Below are positions 9,925-20,232 of a stretch of DNA of 64,000 bases, piece after piece. Origin of the DNA: Cristatella mucedo (taxonomy: Eukaryota; Bryozoa; Phylactolaemata; Cristatellidae). The translations under genes and the position numbers were made by a program. Positions within the stretch are counted from its first letter, which is position 1, and the number at the start of each line of letters is the position of its first letter. Below the pieces are notes generated by a model, which had not been told where the DNA came from, did not search any database, and worked only from the letters and a program-made list of their open reading frames with translations. The stretch covers positions 558,001-622,000 of the forward strand of contig WPIO01000123.1 of assembly GCA_009760855.2 (NCBI GenBank), in the 5' to 3' direction.

Positions 9925-11910
9925 TAATAATAATAATAATAATATTGCACTTGATAAAGCGCCCTCAGAGAACTTAATCTCTTTCTAGGCGCTTTACATT
10001 TGCTGCAAAGTGATACGCAATAGAATATTAGGTAAAATCATGCTTGAAAAACAAACAAAATGAATAACATGGTTAGGGGTTACATGCACTGGGTCAGCAT
10101 GCAAATGTGGTTAGTGGCAGCATGAACAGTGTCAGCACGCATAAGCACATCGAGGACGAATCACAAGGACACACTAAATGCTGTCCTAAATAGGTATGTT
10201 TTTAAGTTTCTTTTAAATGTGGTCAGGTCAGGGGATGTTCTGATGCAGGTCGGGAGGGAGTTCCAGGCTGTGGGAGCATACGAGCTAAATGCACGGTCTC
10301 CAAAGGATTTAAGGTTTGTACGAGGTATTTCTAGACTGTTGGATTCCGAAAAGCGAGTGGTACGATGCTTTGCCTGATGGGGTAGTGTATCTGAAAGATA
10401 GGCTGGAGCCATAGAATGAAGAGACCTAAAAGTGAGCGACAAAATCTTGAAGTCAATCCGTTGCTTGACTGGTAACCAGTGCAGGTCGGCGAGAAGTGGA
10501 GTAATGTGGCAACTGAGACGCTCACGACAGACAAGCCTAGCTGCAGAGTTTTGCACCAGCTGCAATCGCCTGATCGCACATGCTGGTAGGCCAGTAAGCA
10601 GTGAGTTGCAGAAGTCGAGACGAGATGTCACGAATGCATGGACCAACTTGGACGTGGTATCCTTATCTAAACAAGCCCTAATTTTAGCAATGTTATGTAG
10701 CTGAAAATAGGCTGATTTGACTGTGGAGCTGATGTGGTCGTCTAACGACAGGTCGCTTTGGAATATGACACCTAGATTTCGAGCTGATGCAACTGGAGAT
10801 ATGCTGGCAGAGCCAATTTTGAAAGTCAGCCTTTCCAATTTCTGAATAACACTAGGTTTGCCCATAACTAGTAAGTTAGTTTTATCATCGTTTAGTTTTA
10901 GAAAATTTGCTGCCATCCATGATCGGATGTCATCAATGCATGCAGCAAGTGAGTTGAGAGAATTTGAGGTGCTCGAATGCTGGGAGGGATCAAAGCAAAG
11001 GTACAACTGAGTGTCATCCGCATAGAAGTGAAAGCCTAGATTGTGCTTGGCAATCACATCAGCGAGAGGGAGAGTATAAACGGTGAAAAGTACCGGACCT
11101 AGCACAGAGCCCTGAGGTACTCCATATTTTAGAGGTTCTTCAGATGATCTTTGTCCATTCACGTCAACTCTCTGGAGTCTCCCACTGAGATAGGACCTGA
11201 ACCACTGCAGAGCAGTGCCAGTGATGCCCAGGCGAGATGAGAGGCGCTCTAGAAGTACTTTGTGATCGATGGTATCAAAAGCTGCCGAAAGATCGAGCAA
11301 AACAAGAAGAGACACTCTACCCATGTCTGCATTCCTAAGTAGGTCGTTGTATACCCGAAGCAATGCTGACTCTGTGGAGTGATTAGCTCTAAAGCCAGAC
11401 CGGAACTTACTAGCAAGGTGTGAGGTTTCGATATACGAGTTCAGCTGGTCTGCCACGACCCGTTCCAGTGTCTTTGATAGGAATGGTAGAAGGGAGACTG
11501 GGCGGTAGTTGCTTAAGTTCTCTTGGTCTAGTGTAGCTTTCTTGAGAAGTGGCCTGACTACAGCTTTTTTGAAAGGTGCTGGGACCTGACCTGAGGCTAA
11601 TGACATATTAATGATGTTGGTTATGCATGGCAGCAGCAGATCAATGCAACGTAGGAGCAGGACAGTGGGAATTGGGTCCAGTGGACTTGTTGTCTTCTTT
11701 GATTGAGATACGAGCTTTAGGACTACATCACTGGTGACCTGTTTAAATGCAGACATTGAGGCGCAGCCAGGAACCGAGGAACAGCATTCTAGTGGGAAGG
11801 TTGTCATCGCAGGGATGGATTCCCTGATTTTGTCTATCTTCTGCACAAAGAATCGAGAGAAGCGATCGGCTAGATCATCACAAAGATCATCACTAAGATC
11901 ATCACTAAGA
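9925..11910 (-). mobile_element. L2-like non-LTR retrotransposon, 5'-truncated, inserted between gag and protease
   Basis: The minus-strand 3' end carries an (ATT)n tail (9925-9945), then the conserved 3' block 'cttgataaagcgccctcag' and a 3' UTR with the TGACCC/CACTGGG text shared by all copies here. RT follows. The 5' end stops just before the RT N-terminus (near 11910), after a triple 12-mer (11873-11908); the endonuclease is missing. Gypsy zinc-knuckle sequence resumes at 11911 and protease at 9924, so this is a nested, younger insertion. Confidence 0.9.
10161..11846 (-). CDS. L2-like reverse transcriptase, 561 codons open
   Basis: Target-primed reverse transcription of the element's own RNA is the family role. 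Seen: NYRPVSLLPFLSK (about residues 113-125), RANHSTESALLR, DLSAAFDTIDHK (185-196), GVPQGSVLGPVLF (242-254) and the catalytic FYADDTQLY (274-282). These are followed by the LNDDKTNLLVMG segment, the C-terminal LHWLPVKQRIDFK region and the SYAPTAWNSLP segment, ending after LFRTAFSVSL. No stop interrupts it, unlike the other copies in the window. The listed start is simply the first ATG after truncation. The natural protein would begin further upstream with an AP endonuclease (compare 38.15-39.43 kb). As a truncated copy it lacks an obvious promoter. Confidence 0.9.
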   Translation of the reverse strand: MQKIDKIRESIPAMTTFPLECCSSVPGCASMSAFKQVTSDVVLKLVSQSKKTTSPLDPIPTVLLLRCIDLLLPCITNIINMSLASGQVPAPFKKAVVRPLLKKATLDQENLSNYRPVSLLPFLSKTLERVVADQLNSYIETSHLASKFRSGFRANHSTESALLRVYNDLLRNADMGRVSLLVLLDLSAAFDTIDHKVLLERLSSRLGITGTALQWFRSYLSGRLQRVDVNGQRSSEEPLKYGVPQGSVLGPVLFTVYTLPLADVIAKHNLGFHFYADDTQLYLCFDPSQHSSTSNSLNSLAACIDDIRSWMAANFLKLNDDKTNLLVMGKPSVIQKLERLTFKIGSASISPVASARNLGVIFQSDLSLDDHISSTVKSAYFQLHNIAKIRACLDKDTTSKLVHAFVTSRLDFCNSLLTGLPACAIRRLQLVQNSAARLVCRERLSCHITPLLADLHWLPVKQRIDFKILSLTFRSLHSMAPAYLSDTLPHQAKHRTTRFSESNSLEIPRTNLKSFGDRAFSSYAPTAWNSLPTCIRTSPDLTTFKRNLKTYLFRTAFSVSL

Positions 11911-12835
11911 GTCCGGGTTCCTGTTTAAAGGAAACTTGCAGCCCAGTTGGCACTGGAAGGCCTTGTCCCCAAATCGTGCGTGATAGAAGCACCAGCCGCC
12001 GTTAGAAGACCCATGTCCTTGAGCACCAGCTCACGGTCGGAGCTGCTGTCTGCTAGGGGAACTGCTACGAGAACGGTTGCGTCCTTGCCAGTCCCCGAGC
12101 CTATCCTGGTTAAAGATGCGGAGTTCTTCTCGAAGGGCTAGCACCTCAGCTTTCAGAGACTGTAACTCTGACAATGAGCAGTGCTGCTCTCGCTCGGATA
12201 TAGCCGAACGGGCGGAGGCTGAATTGCGGCTAATAGAGGCAGCGTCTGTGGTAACGTTGTGGTGGCTGGTGGTGTAACGGCAGCTACGTAACGTGCTGAG
12301 GCTTCCAGCATGCAGTCGGCCATTTCCGCTAGCGGGCAAAGGCTGAGCGTGCCGTCGCAACCCGACAGAACCAAGCGGACATCGGCCGGTAGGCGCTGCA
12401 GGAACAGTTCGCGCAAAAGGGCTTCACCGAACCGGTCACGTTCATCGCCTAGCAGCTGCCGTAAATGCCGGAGGAACTGACTCAGCGTACGATCGCCGAG
12501 CGGCTCACCTGCGAGAAGCCGGCGCAGACGCAGCTGCTCAGAAGCTGAACAAAGTTGTAATATGGCCTCGCGAAGTCGATCGTAGGGGTCCTCATCTGGA
12601 GGGTTTATTATGAGGTCGCGAAGGTCGTAAACTGTCGGCTCGTAATGGCGGCCGACGTCAGGTGGAACTTAGTTCTCTGGTCCACAATCTTTAAAAACTT
12701 AAAATGCGACTCAATGAGGGCTAGCCAAAGCGCCGGATCGCTTCGCAGAAATTCCGGCAACTTCACATGGCGATAGGAATCCGCAGCGCCACTTTCAGGT
12801 TTAAGCCAAAGCGATTGTTCGGTGTAAGAATACAT
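11911..12835 (-). pseudogene. Ty3/gypsy Gag
   Basis: Gag packages the RNA. On the minus strand, VKLPEFLRSDPALWLALIE (about 12710-12765) begins the capsid-like region. After a frame change near 12650, text of the QLLGDERDRFGEALLRELF and RLPADVRLVL type (about 12370-12460) continues. Near 11915-11995 a knuckle-like CFYHARFGDKAFQC QLGCKF segment supplies C, H, C and C. The order and phrases match tick-type gypsy elements that I know. The frame is broken and then interrupted by the L2 insertion at 11910. Confidence 0.75.
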
Positions 12836-12860
12836 ACCGTGTTCGTATCAGCATAAGGGT

Positions 12861-12890
12861 CACCAATTTGTAGGGGTCGTCTCCAGCTTA
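12861..12890 (-). mobile_element. Gypsy primer-binding side and 3' tip of the 5' LTR
   Basis: 12869-12890 repeats the first 22 bp of the LTR at 5037. On the minus strand it is followed by TTGGTGACCC, the usual place of the primer site. Beyond 12890 the homology stops, so the 5' LTR is truncated to its last 22 bp. Confidence 0.65.
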
Positions 12891-12959
12891 ACGAGCGGCA
12901 ATTCTCTGCTGCCATATCGATAGATCTAGGCACAAAGTCTGAAATCATATCTGAAGTGT

Positions 12960-13060
12960 ATTCACTATACATAGATTAATCTGTATTGCGTCCTAACTGA
13001 ACTTAATCTCCATTCATGCGCTTCACGTATGCAACAGGGCACGAGCCCACGACCTCCCTT
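12960..13060 (-). repeat. Short 3'-end-like repeat
   Basis: 'tgtattgcgtcc' followed by 'aacttaatctcc' and a 'gcgcttcac' block resembles 47488-47550 and 30618-30680. It seems to be the 3' end of a different, older non-LTR or SINE family. Confidence 0.35.
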
Positions 13061-13496
13061 ATACAATCATCTATGCTTAGGTCGGAGCGAGCTACTTAAC
13101 CACTGGGGCCAAAGCAGCGCTGCTCAGAGAAGACAGAGATTTATGATCATTACACAGCATTTGGAGATCTTGCAAGTCAAAATTTTGGAAAAATCATATT
13201 ACGTTGAAGCTGATGTTGCGATTCGGTAAGCCATCGCTTTAGTCTGCAATCACTTTTCTACTGTCATAAGCCTCTAAGGGCCTCACGTACATTTGAGACA
13301 ATTGGTAAGTTGGCAATGATGCATCTGCACATTGCTCGTAAGGGTTTCCCTAACTCACCTGCACTGGCCTCGGTATTGTAGCTGATATAGTACGTGCTTT
13401 ATTGCAAGGACCATCGCTTTAAGACCGTTGGCTCCAAAAACTCTTGACGTGGAAGTCATAAACTGTGAACTCACTTCCACAATTTTTATGCTAGGA
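13061..13496. other. No recognised feature
   Basis: Unique-looking AT-rich DNA between the repeat end and an L2 3' end. Confidence 0.3.
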
Positions 13497-13910
13497 ATTA
13501 TCAGAATAATAATAATTAAAAAAATTATGATGCATTTGAGAAAACTCCCGCAGACAACACAATCTCTTTCTAGGCGCTTTACAATTGTTACAAAGGAAGC
13601 ACGATCGAAGGTTAAGTGGGACCATGCCCGATAACCAACAATAGCCTGGTTAGGGGTGACATGCATAGGGTCAGCATCCAAGTGCGGTTAGTGGCAACCT
13701 GCACAGTGTCAGCACGAATAAGCACATAAAGGACAAATCACGGGGATCCACTAAATGCTGTCGTAAATATGTGCATTTTCAATTTTTTCTAAATGTGGTT
13801 GAGTGATGGGATGTCGCGACCCAAGTCGGGAGTGAGGTCCAGGCTTTGGGAGCATACGAACTAAATGCACGGTCTACAAAGGGTTTGAGGTTTGTGCGAA
13901 GTGTTCCAAC
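13497..13910 (-). mobile_element. L2-like 3' end
   Basis: A short AAT-rich tail, then the block around 'ctctttctaggcgctttac', the 3' UTR and the last part of RT (text equivalent to NLKPFVDRAFSSYAPKAW). Heavily diverged. Confidence 0.8.
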
Positions 13911-14049
13911 CAGCAGCTTAGCGATGACGTGGCCTATGTCTATGAGGCCTAGATCGGAAAATAACCAGCTAATTAGTACAACCTGAAGGACCAAATTAAT
14001 ATTCTCTTATAAACTCTTTTGACAGCATAAGCGATGGATATGGTAAGTG

Positions 14050-14215
14050 GAGGTGGCACATTAGGTAAGGCTGTTGCTTTTGATGACCTGGGTCCTGAAG
14101 TCGTGGGTTCGAATCGTGTGGTGTTCAATCCTTTATTTATACTGCAAGCGGTGGTGATAGCCGTAAAGGCTCTTCAATCTCTACACAAAAGACGCTGTTA
14201 AATCAACTAGTAAAA
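14050..14215 (+). repeat. tRNA-derived SINE, copy 1
   Basis: The head has an A-box-like 'ggtggcacattaggtaagg' and a B-box-like 'gggttcgaatc'. The body 'ggtggtgatagccgtaaagg' and the 3' end 'gttaaatcaactagta' are shared with four further copies. RNA polymerase III transcription is inferred from family knowledge. Confidence 0.8.
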
Positions 14216-14400
14216 ATAATTTGAGGTGAACCGATAAAGCAGTATTCCACATGTCTTGCAATGGCTTGCAAGAGGAATCTTCAGATCCGAGTTTCTCAAC
14301 ACGTCGTCACATAATCAAGGTTACTTTTTCGTCATAATAAAGACGTGGAACACACGTTTGGAGACATTGACGTTCGTTTTCAATCTACCGAATGGTCAGT
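14216..14400. other. No recognised feature
   Basis: Short spacer between the SINE and a GC-rich block; nothing seen. Confidence 0.3.
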
Positions 14401-15540
14401 GTGTTCCAGATCAGATCGTGATCCAGATCCCCTCGATGCGAATCGGCACTCGCCGATGATCGCTGGCAATATCAGCCGGCTTCGCGAGACGGCGCAGCCG
14501 AAGTTGCAAGCCGCCGCCGGCGGAGACGTAATTATCGCTTACAGTGAAGCCGTAGCGCACCGACGCGCTCCAGGAACACCCATTCTATTAGGGAGGCGTG
14601 TTCGAGCTTCGCTAAGGGCGTGACTGCTCTGCGTGCCTCTCGGCGCAATTACCGGCGGACGCTAGCCTCCCTGCGGCAGTTACAGCTGCATTTACGCACG
14701 GAGTTCACTCACTGCTTTGCACCCTGGGCTAGGAGACGCTCGCCTCTCCTCCCCCCTGCAAGCTCGGCCGCCCACTTCCGGCTCTTTCGCACGGAAAGAC
14801 TGCAAGCAGTTCGAACGAGGCGGAGCTCGGAAAGACCGCGTGGGTTGAGCGGGCCACCGAATGGTCTGCCCGATCGCAATGCAACCGCGGCGTCGCTGCT
14901 GCTGCGGACCGCTGCGCGCGGTGCAGTAGACGCTCACGCCGCAGACTAGAGGCGCTTGTCACTCTGCAGTCCAGATCTGCCGGAAGTGGCTCCGCAGCAG
15001 CTCGGCCGTAAAAGCGCGGCTGACACGTCCCTTGGGGCGGAAGCAGGCGCGAGTTTTCGCGGTGCATGCTGCCCCGCTGCCCGCGCCTGTTGGGCCGAAG
15101 CACGAGTTCTCCGTAACTCGCTCGGCCGTTGCCGTCAGATAGCGACTGTCATCAAGCAGCCTCGGTCCGAAGACCTACCGGAACGCTAGCGACGGAGGGC
15201 AGCCGAGACAGTGTAACGCCGAAGGCTCAGCAGAGTAGGCTTGACCTGCCGCTTACCTAGCGGCGTAACCTAGCGCCCATTGCCGTCCGATAGCGACAGC
15301 CATCCGGGCCAAGCAGCCTCGGTCCGAGCACCTATCGAAACACTAGCCACGGCCGGCAGCAGGGACAGGCTGGGAGCGTCGGTCAGCTCTCGTCAGACCG
15401 CGGCAACAGAAAGAGACGGCGGCAGGTATCGGTGCCCTGGCTATCCGACAGGATTACGATGACGTCGAGCAGCCGTAGGCCAATGGTCGCCGGATCATAA
15501 AATACGCCAGCGTCATAAGGCGACATCCTTGCTCGCCGGC
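14401..15540. other. CpG-rich block of unknown nature
   Basis: Strongly GC- and CpG-rich compared with its surroundings. Both strands hold frames of 60-124 codons without recognisable motifs. It contains a fragment of the 1338-bp LTR family at 15212-15286, so it may be a decayed LTR-element remnant. A CpG-island promoter is an alternative that I cannot test. Confidence 0.35.
15134..15350. repeat. About 60-bp direct repeat flanking an LTR end fragment
   Basis: 15134-15195 and 15287-15350 share 'aagcagcctcggtccga' and flanking text. Between them, 15212-15286 reproduces the end of the solo LTR (TGTAACGCCGAAGGCTC onward). Confidence 0.65.
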
Positions 15541-16038
15541 AGACCTAGGATTAGGAAAAAGGATAAATCTTACCAGCATTCCAAATTACAAGTGCATTGT
15601 CATTTAAGTGCGATTGCATTTTGATATTTTGCGTGCTGAAGCGGTGGCGCCTGCTAAGCCAGCTGGCTTATGGCGGATAATTATTATTCGCTTTTATGCG
15701 ATTATGATATAGTTTATGGCCAAGGCCATATACAAAGTAAGGCCCTGAGATTGGCGGACGGTACGGATTCGAGACTTGGGTCTGGGCTGGTAGTGACACT
15801 GTTTTTATTGAATTAAGGAATACAGGGGTGTTATACCAAAAAACGGTAGTTCCTTTTGAATGTTGTATTCGTAACTGAAATTAACTTTGCCAAAGTGTCG
15901 CGTTGAATATTAAGAGAATACTGAATTTGTGCACAAACCTTCCTGCGTGCCGCGAGCGGAGAAACCTGAATGCTGCAGCGGAGAGCCCACGTGAGCGAAG
16001 CGAGTAGCGGCCGACATTGCTCCACGACATGCAGAGTG
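15541..16038. other. No recognised feature
   Basis: No motif, repeat or exon signal that I trust. Confidence 0.3.
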
Positions 16039-16260
16039 CTATCTCTCTACAAACTTCGGCAAAGGTCGCAATTGTCTTGTTACTTTTCTTATTAAATTTA
16101 ACATCGCGCCGCCTGCTGATGCTTTCATTCTGTCCGCGAGCTCTTTCCCAGGAACGGTTTGATGCAGAATTTCCAGGACTTTCTCAATACAAAGATTACC
16201 TTTCCGATTGACCATGCTAAGTAACTCAACAGCCAATTCAGTTTGTTTTGCTTTCAAAGC
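16039..16260 (-). CDS. Likely exon with a death-fold (CARD-like) half-domain
   Basis: On the minus strand a pyrimidine-rich acceptor 'actcttttgtag' ends at 16261. It is followed by an open frame in phase 0 that begins ALKAKQTELAVELLSM and continues VNRKGNLCIEKVLEILHQT. A donor-like GTAACA at 16079-16083 would give an exon of 16084-16260; otherwise the frame stops at 16039. The text lines up with the exon at 46007-46177 (both start phase 0, Thr-Glu near the start, then a helix pattern and Arg-Lys). Together they resemble the second half of CARD domains, which are adaptor modules in immune and cell-death proteins. I found no matching 5' exon up to 17.8 kb, so it may be a gene fragment. The family is an inference from pattern only. 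Confidence 0.5.
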   Translation of the reverse strand, partial: ALKAKQTELAVELLSMVNRKGNLCIEKVLEILHQTVPGKELADRMKASAGGAMLNLIRKVTRQLRPLPKFVER

Positions 16261-17804
16261 CTACAAAAGAGTATCGGTTGCAATAGCCAAAACTCAGCTA
16301 TTCAGCCTGCACATCCTCAACACTCAGCTGCGAGCATTCATGACAGTCCACCGTCTATGAAACAAGGCTGCGTCCTTTCGGTAGGTAAACCAGGTTTGTA
16401 TTTTCAAAGTACACTAGTTTTAGCCGGACCATTTGGAAGATGGCTTATGAAGAGGAAAAGAAAGAATAAAATGACCAAATTTATTAAGAGTTTATCCTTT
16501 CCAATGGCAGACATTTACAAGTAACTAACAAAAGTGGTCGCGGAAAGGCTGCCTGGCAGATTAAGCGGTAGTTCGTATGACACTTCTTGTACGCTATGGA
16601 TGGTGCTGCATGCCTTAGTCAAACGCAGTCTAATCAACGTCTTTATCAAAGCATTATTTACTGAGATATCCAGGTTCTTGTAAGCTGCCGCGTTATGCTA
16701 ATGTCAAAAAACCTGCGGGTGTTGGTACTGAACTAGAAGTTCTCAGTCACGCTGCTAGGCTCATGGCTTCGCCAATAGTTAAATGGGCTGCGGGGACTAC
16801 TCATTTCACGACCTCTAAGTTCGCCTCCTAAGGACTAGAGTGACAAGCCGCCGCCCCGCCATACATGCGTTTAAATGGCAATATACGTGAACTAAACTGG
16901 CCATTGACACTTACTTCAATGGTACAAAACTAAATAGCACCGCACGCGCCTATGCCGTCGTCCCTAGCTTGACTGCGACGGTACAGCACATTGGGAGTCA
17001 GCAGGGAATAATGCATGCACATTGACTTAGTGTCAACTGCACCAAATCAATTCTAAGTTTGAGGGGCACATGCTTTCGTAAAACCCGTTAAAATAAACTG
17101 CTGACGGGGTAATGAAAACTGTATCATCGAAGTACGTTGCCCCTGATACCGCTTCATCGCGGCCAAATGTGGCAGCCCTGAAGCTCTGCAGCTAACCGAT
17201 TTCGGGCCCTCAGGAGCCCGTGCCTTGGGTTTATAATTACCCAAAGCCTAGAGCTGACCAAGTTATAACAATTATTAGCCGTACATCATAAATATGCAGC
17301 AAAAACTATAATTTTACTTAATCCATTAGGTCCATGTTATACATGGTCTTGCCAAATGCTTGCTGCCAAGTTTGATTCATGGGCTTATGGAGGATTAGGC
17401 TTCTTTGATAGCTTTCCAGATGTATACATATTTAAGCGGCTAATGCGCTTTTGCTTGTGGTACTTTCAGAATGTAGATACGTCGGACAGAAACCTTTTTG
17501 GAAGCCAGAAGTGCGCTATGCATATACATACAAATATGAGGCTTGCAATTTAGTTGCCGGTTTTAGCCCTTCGTTGGAGCTTCCTTGCTGACGTAATCAA
17601 TTCGTCTTTAAAAAGTGTCATAACCCACGAGTTAGCTACCATACTACTTATCCCATACTTTAAGAAGACTATCATGTACAAGAACAAACGTTCATTATTT
17701 CCTCCAATCCTCTGTGGTGTTCGCTGCCAGCAAGATGTCGTGCGAGTGACAGACAGGCTCAAGGGAAAAGCAACAGAGATCCGATGCCACACACACTATC
17801 TAGC
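16261..17804. other. No recognised feature
   Basis: Apparently unique DNA; short frames on both strands without motifs. A donor-like GTAAGT (minus, near 16909) has no convincing exon in front of it. Confidence 0.3.
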
Positions 17805-19040
17805 TGCAATCTGATGATGCTGGCCATCGAGGCCAGGCAAGATATGATTCTGAACCATCTCTACGATGCCTTTCTGGACGGAAGCCCGTGAACGACAGCT
17901 TACTGCAGCCGACCCTCATCTTTGACGATCGGTCAAAACGACAACTTCTTTGTTTCACTGAAAGCCTCATTTTTATATTTTTCACGATGTCCTGTTTACC
18001 GTCCATAGCACAGTCCTCTCGTTTATGTTTCTCCTTATGCCCTGGCTGGTAAAGGCACAGTGAACACTTTTGCCACACACTCACCACCAAATCAATACCC
18101 TGCACCATGTCCAATTGGTTGCTGAGTTATAAAGGCCCCCAGCCAAGATACTTTGGAAATTTACAAAGTCATTCGATTCTGCTCGATCTGAGCATTCTGC
18201 ATGCCTGCAGTAACGAGTTGGACGAGCCGGTTGCTGCACGACTTTAATCCAGGACAAAAACAGATGGCTCTCAGTACGGCACCTAAAGGCTTGCTTTGCC
18301 GTGATTCGGTACCAAAAAAACACATGTAAAATACACTCGATCGATAACCAAACGGTCGCCAAATTATTCTCTTTGTCTATTCGTTTCGTGAACAGCTTAA
18401 ACCAGAATGCTGCCGATAACACTAAGATCGATTCGATGGATGGAATCCTGGTTTTGTCGAGGAGAAATATAAGTCCCGACCTCTAGCATAGGTAAAGCAC
18501 GTGGATAAAGGTCAAGTTGTCTAAGGTCGCTGTAAAATGAGTTAAATTAACTAAAAGAGTCATCGAAAACACAGCCCTTAAGTAATGAGACACGACCTTG
18601 GCACGTACACTGCCTTCCTGACTAAGCCTGCAAATCTCGTGCGAAGCCACAACACTAAAAATTGGAGAGTTTAAGGTAAAAAAAAAATTGCCTGATCCTG
18701 AGCTCCACCAGTCCTTTGTGATCTTAGTCAGAAGTAGGCACGAAGGACTGCCGAAGCAGAAAAGATAGCAGCCAACAAGCCACATAGATGGCAGGCCTGT
18801 GGTTCAACTTGCTGTACTGCCGAATGGGCAGCGACATTATTGATCAGGCCTCCTGCAGAAGGGCTACCGGATGCTGCCAATCGCCAAGAAAGATGCAAAT
18901 GACCATATTGCACAAGTATCTCAGCCCCTAGCTGGTAAGCCGGAGTACCACCTCGTAGAGGTCGGATATAACCGAGGACCTGGTTCTCAATTTGTCTAAA
19001 AGTGGCTAGCACAATAATACTAATCATAGCATTATTTATA
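17805..19040. repeat. Long repeat A, copy 1
   Basis: Homologous along its length to 62262-63480: 'gatgatgctggccat' near the start, 'aataccctgcaccatgtc' in the middle, 'ttgctgtactgccg' and 'ccgaggacctggttct' near the end. In both copies a minus-strand frame near 17960-18100 reads QGIDLVVS, WQ-CSLC, YQ-GHKE and VKNIKMRL. The second copy has only a few replacements. I do not recognise the protein. Confidence 0.75.
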
Positions 19041-19044
19041 ACAC

Positions 19045-19315
19045 TATGTTTATACTGTGCCCTCGGAGAACTTAATATCTTTCTAGGCACTTTACCATTT
19101 TGGAATGCATTACCAAACGATTGGTGGTAACGGCCACCAGCAGCAGGCAGATGTAAGTGTAAGTGTGAGCCGGCACATGCACACAAAATACGAGTCTCAA
19201 AGACCCACTAAATTCTGTAATAAAAAGGTGCATTCTTATATTATTTTTAAATGTCATGTCATGGGATGCTGTGACGAGCATCGGTAATGAGTTTCAGGCT
19301 TTGGGAGCACAGGAG
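19045..19315 (-). mobile_element. 3' end of a diverged L2-like subfamily
   Basis: The minus strand carries the block 'agaacttaatatctttctagg' (split: 'agaacttaata' + 'tctttctagg') and the end of RT with GSLRLVFCV, comparable to GSLRFVLDV in the main family. The same subfamily ends repeat A in the copy at 63483. Confidence 0.7.
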
Positions 19316-19343
19316 CTGCACGGTTTGGAAGGTACCTTCTCGA

Positions 19344-19561
19344 GCCTGTGCTTATGCGTGCTGACACTGTGCATGCTGCCACTAACCACATTTGCATGCT
19401 GACCCTGTGCATGTCACCCCTAACCATGTTATTTATTATGTTTTTTTATCAAGCATGATTTTACTCACCATTCAATTGCATTTCCCTTTGCAGCAAATGT
19501 AAAGCGCCCAGAGAGAGATTGAGTTCTCTGAGGGCACTTTATTAAGTGCATTATTATTATT
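19344..19561 (+). mobile_element. L2-like 3' end, plus strand
   Basis: 'tgcttatgcgtgctgacac', 'catttgcatgctgacc', 'tgtaaagcgcccagagag' and a terminal (ATT)n give the standard 3' UTR. It is head-to-head with the preceding minus-strand end. Confidence 0.85.
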
Positions 19562-19565
19562 AGTA

Positions 19566-19975
19566 GTACGACATATCGCTAAACGATTCGAGTAAAACAG
19601 TGGATTGTATGATTTTTCACCCGGTGAGGGAGTAGCTCAAATATATAGGCTGGAGCCTGTGAATGAAAGAACCTAAAAGTGAGTGACAAAACCTCAAAGT
19701 CGATGCATCCCTTCACAGGGAGCCAGTGCAGGTTAGCGAGAAGTGGTGAGATGTGGCAACTGTGAGCCCCACGAAAGACGAGCCTAGCTGCAGAGTTTTG
19801 CACCAAACTATAAGCACTTGATTGCAAAGGCCGGTAGACCAGCAAGGAGCAAGTTTCAGAAGTAGAGGCAAGATATCAAAACTGTATGCACCATATTAGA
19901 TCCGGTATTCCCTGTCTAAACCATCCCAAATTTCTGCAATGTTATGTGGCTGAAAGTAGGCCTAGTGGGTATGTT
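19566..19975 (-). mobile_element. L2-like RT fragment
   Basis: The minus strand reads LVQNSAARLVFRG, LLANLHWLPVKG and FEVLSLTFRFFHS, the C-terminal region of the L2-like RT. A further scrap of the same gene lies near 20175-20232. Confidence 0.8.
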
Positions 19976-20232
19976 CTTTGGTAGCCGTCAGTCAAGCTCG
20001 TCGGGCGACAGTACCCCACCTATGACGACTCATGAGCTACTCACAGGCAGGCGAACATCAGAATAACTCCACAGTGCGTTCATATTTTGTCGTTTTACTC
20101 GGTGGTCGTGCCAGTGGCTTGGATACTGCTTATGCTCAGCCGAGGTCTATGGATGACTCATCGACGATTCTGATTTTTGCCCTTTGACATTTCAAATTTC
20201 TGAATAACTCTACAATTGCACGTAACTAGTAA

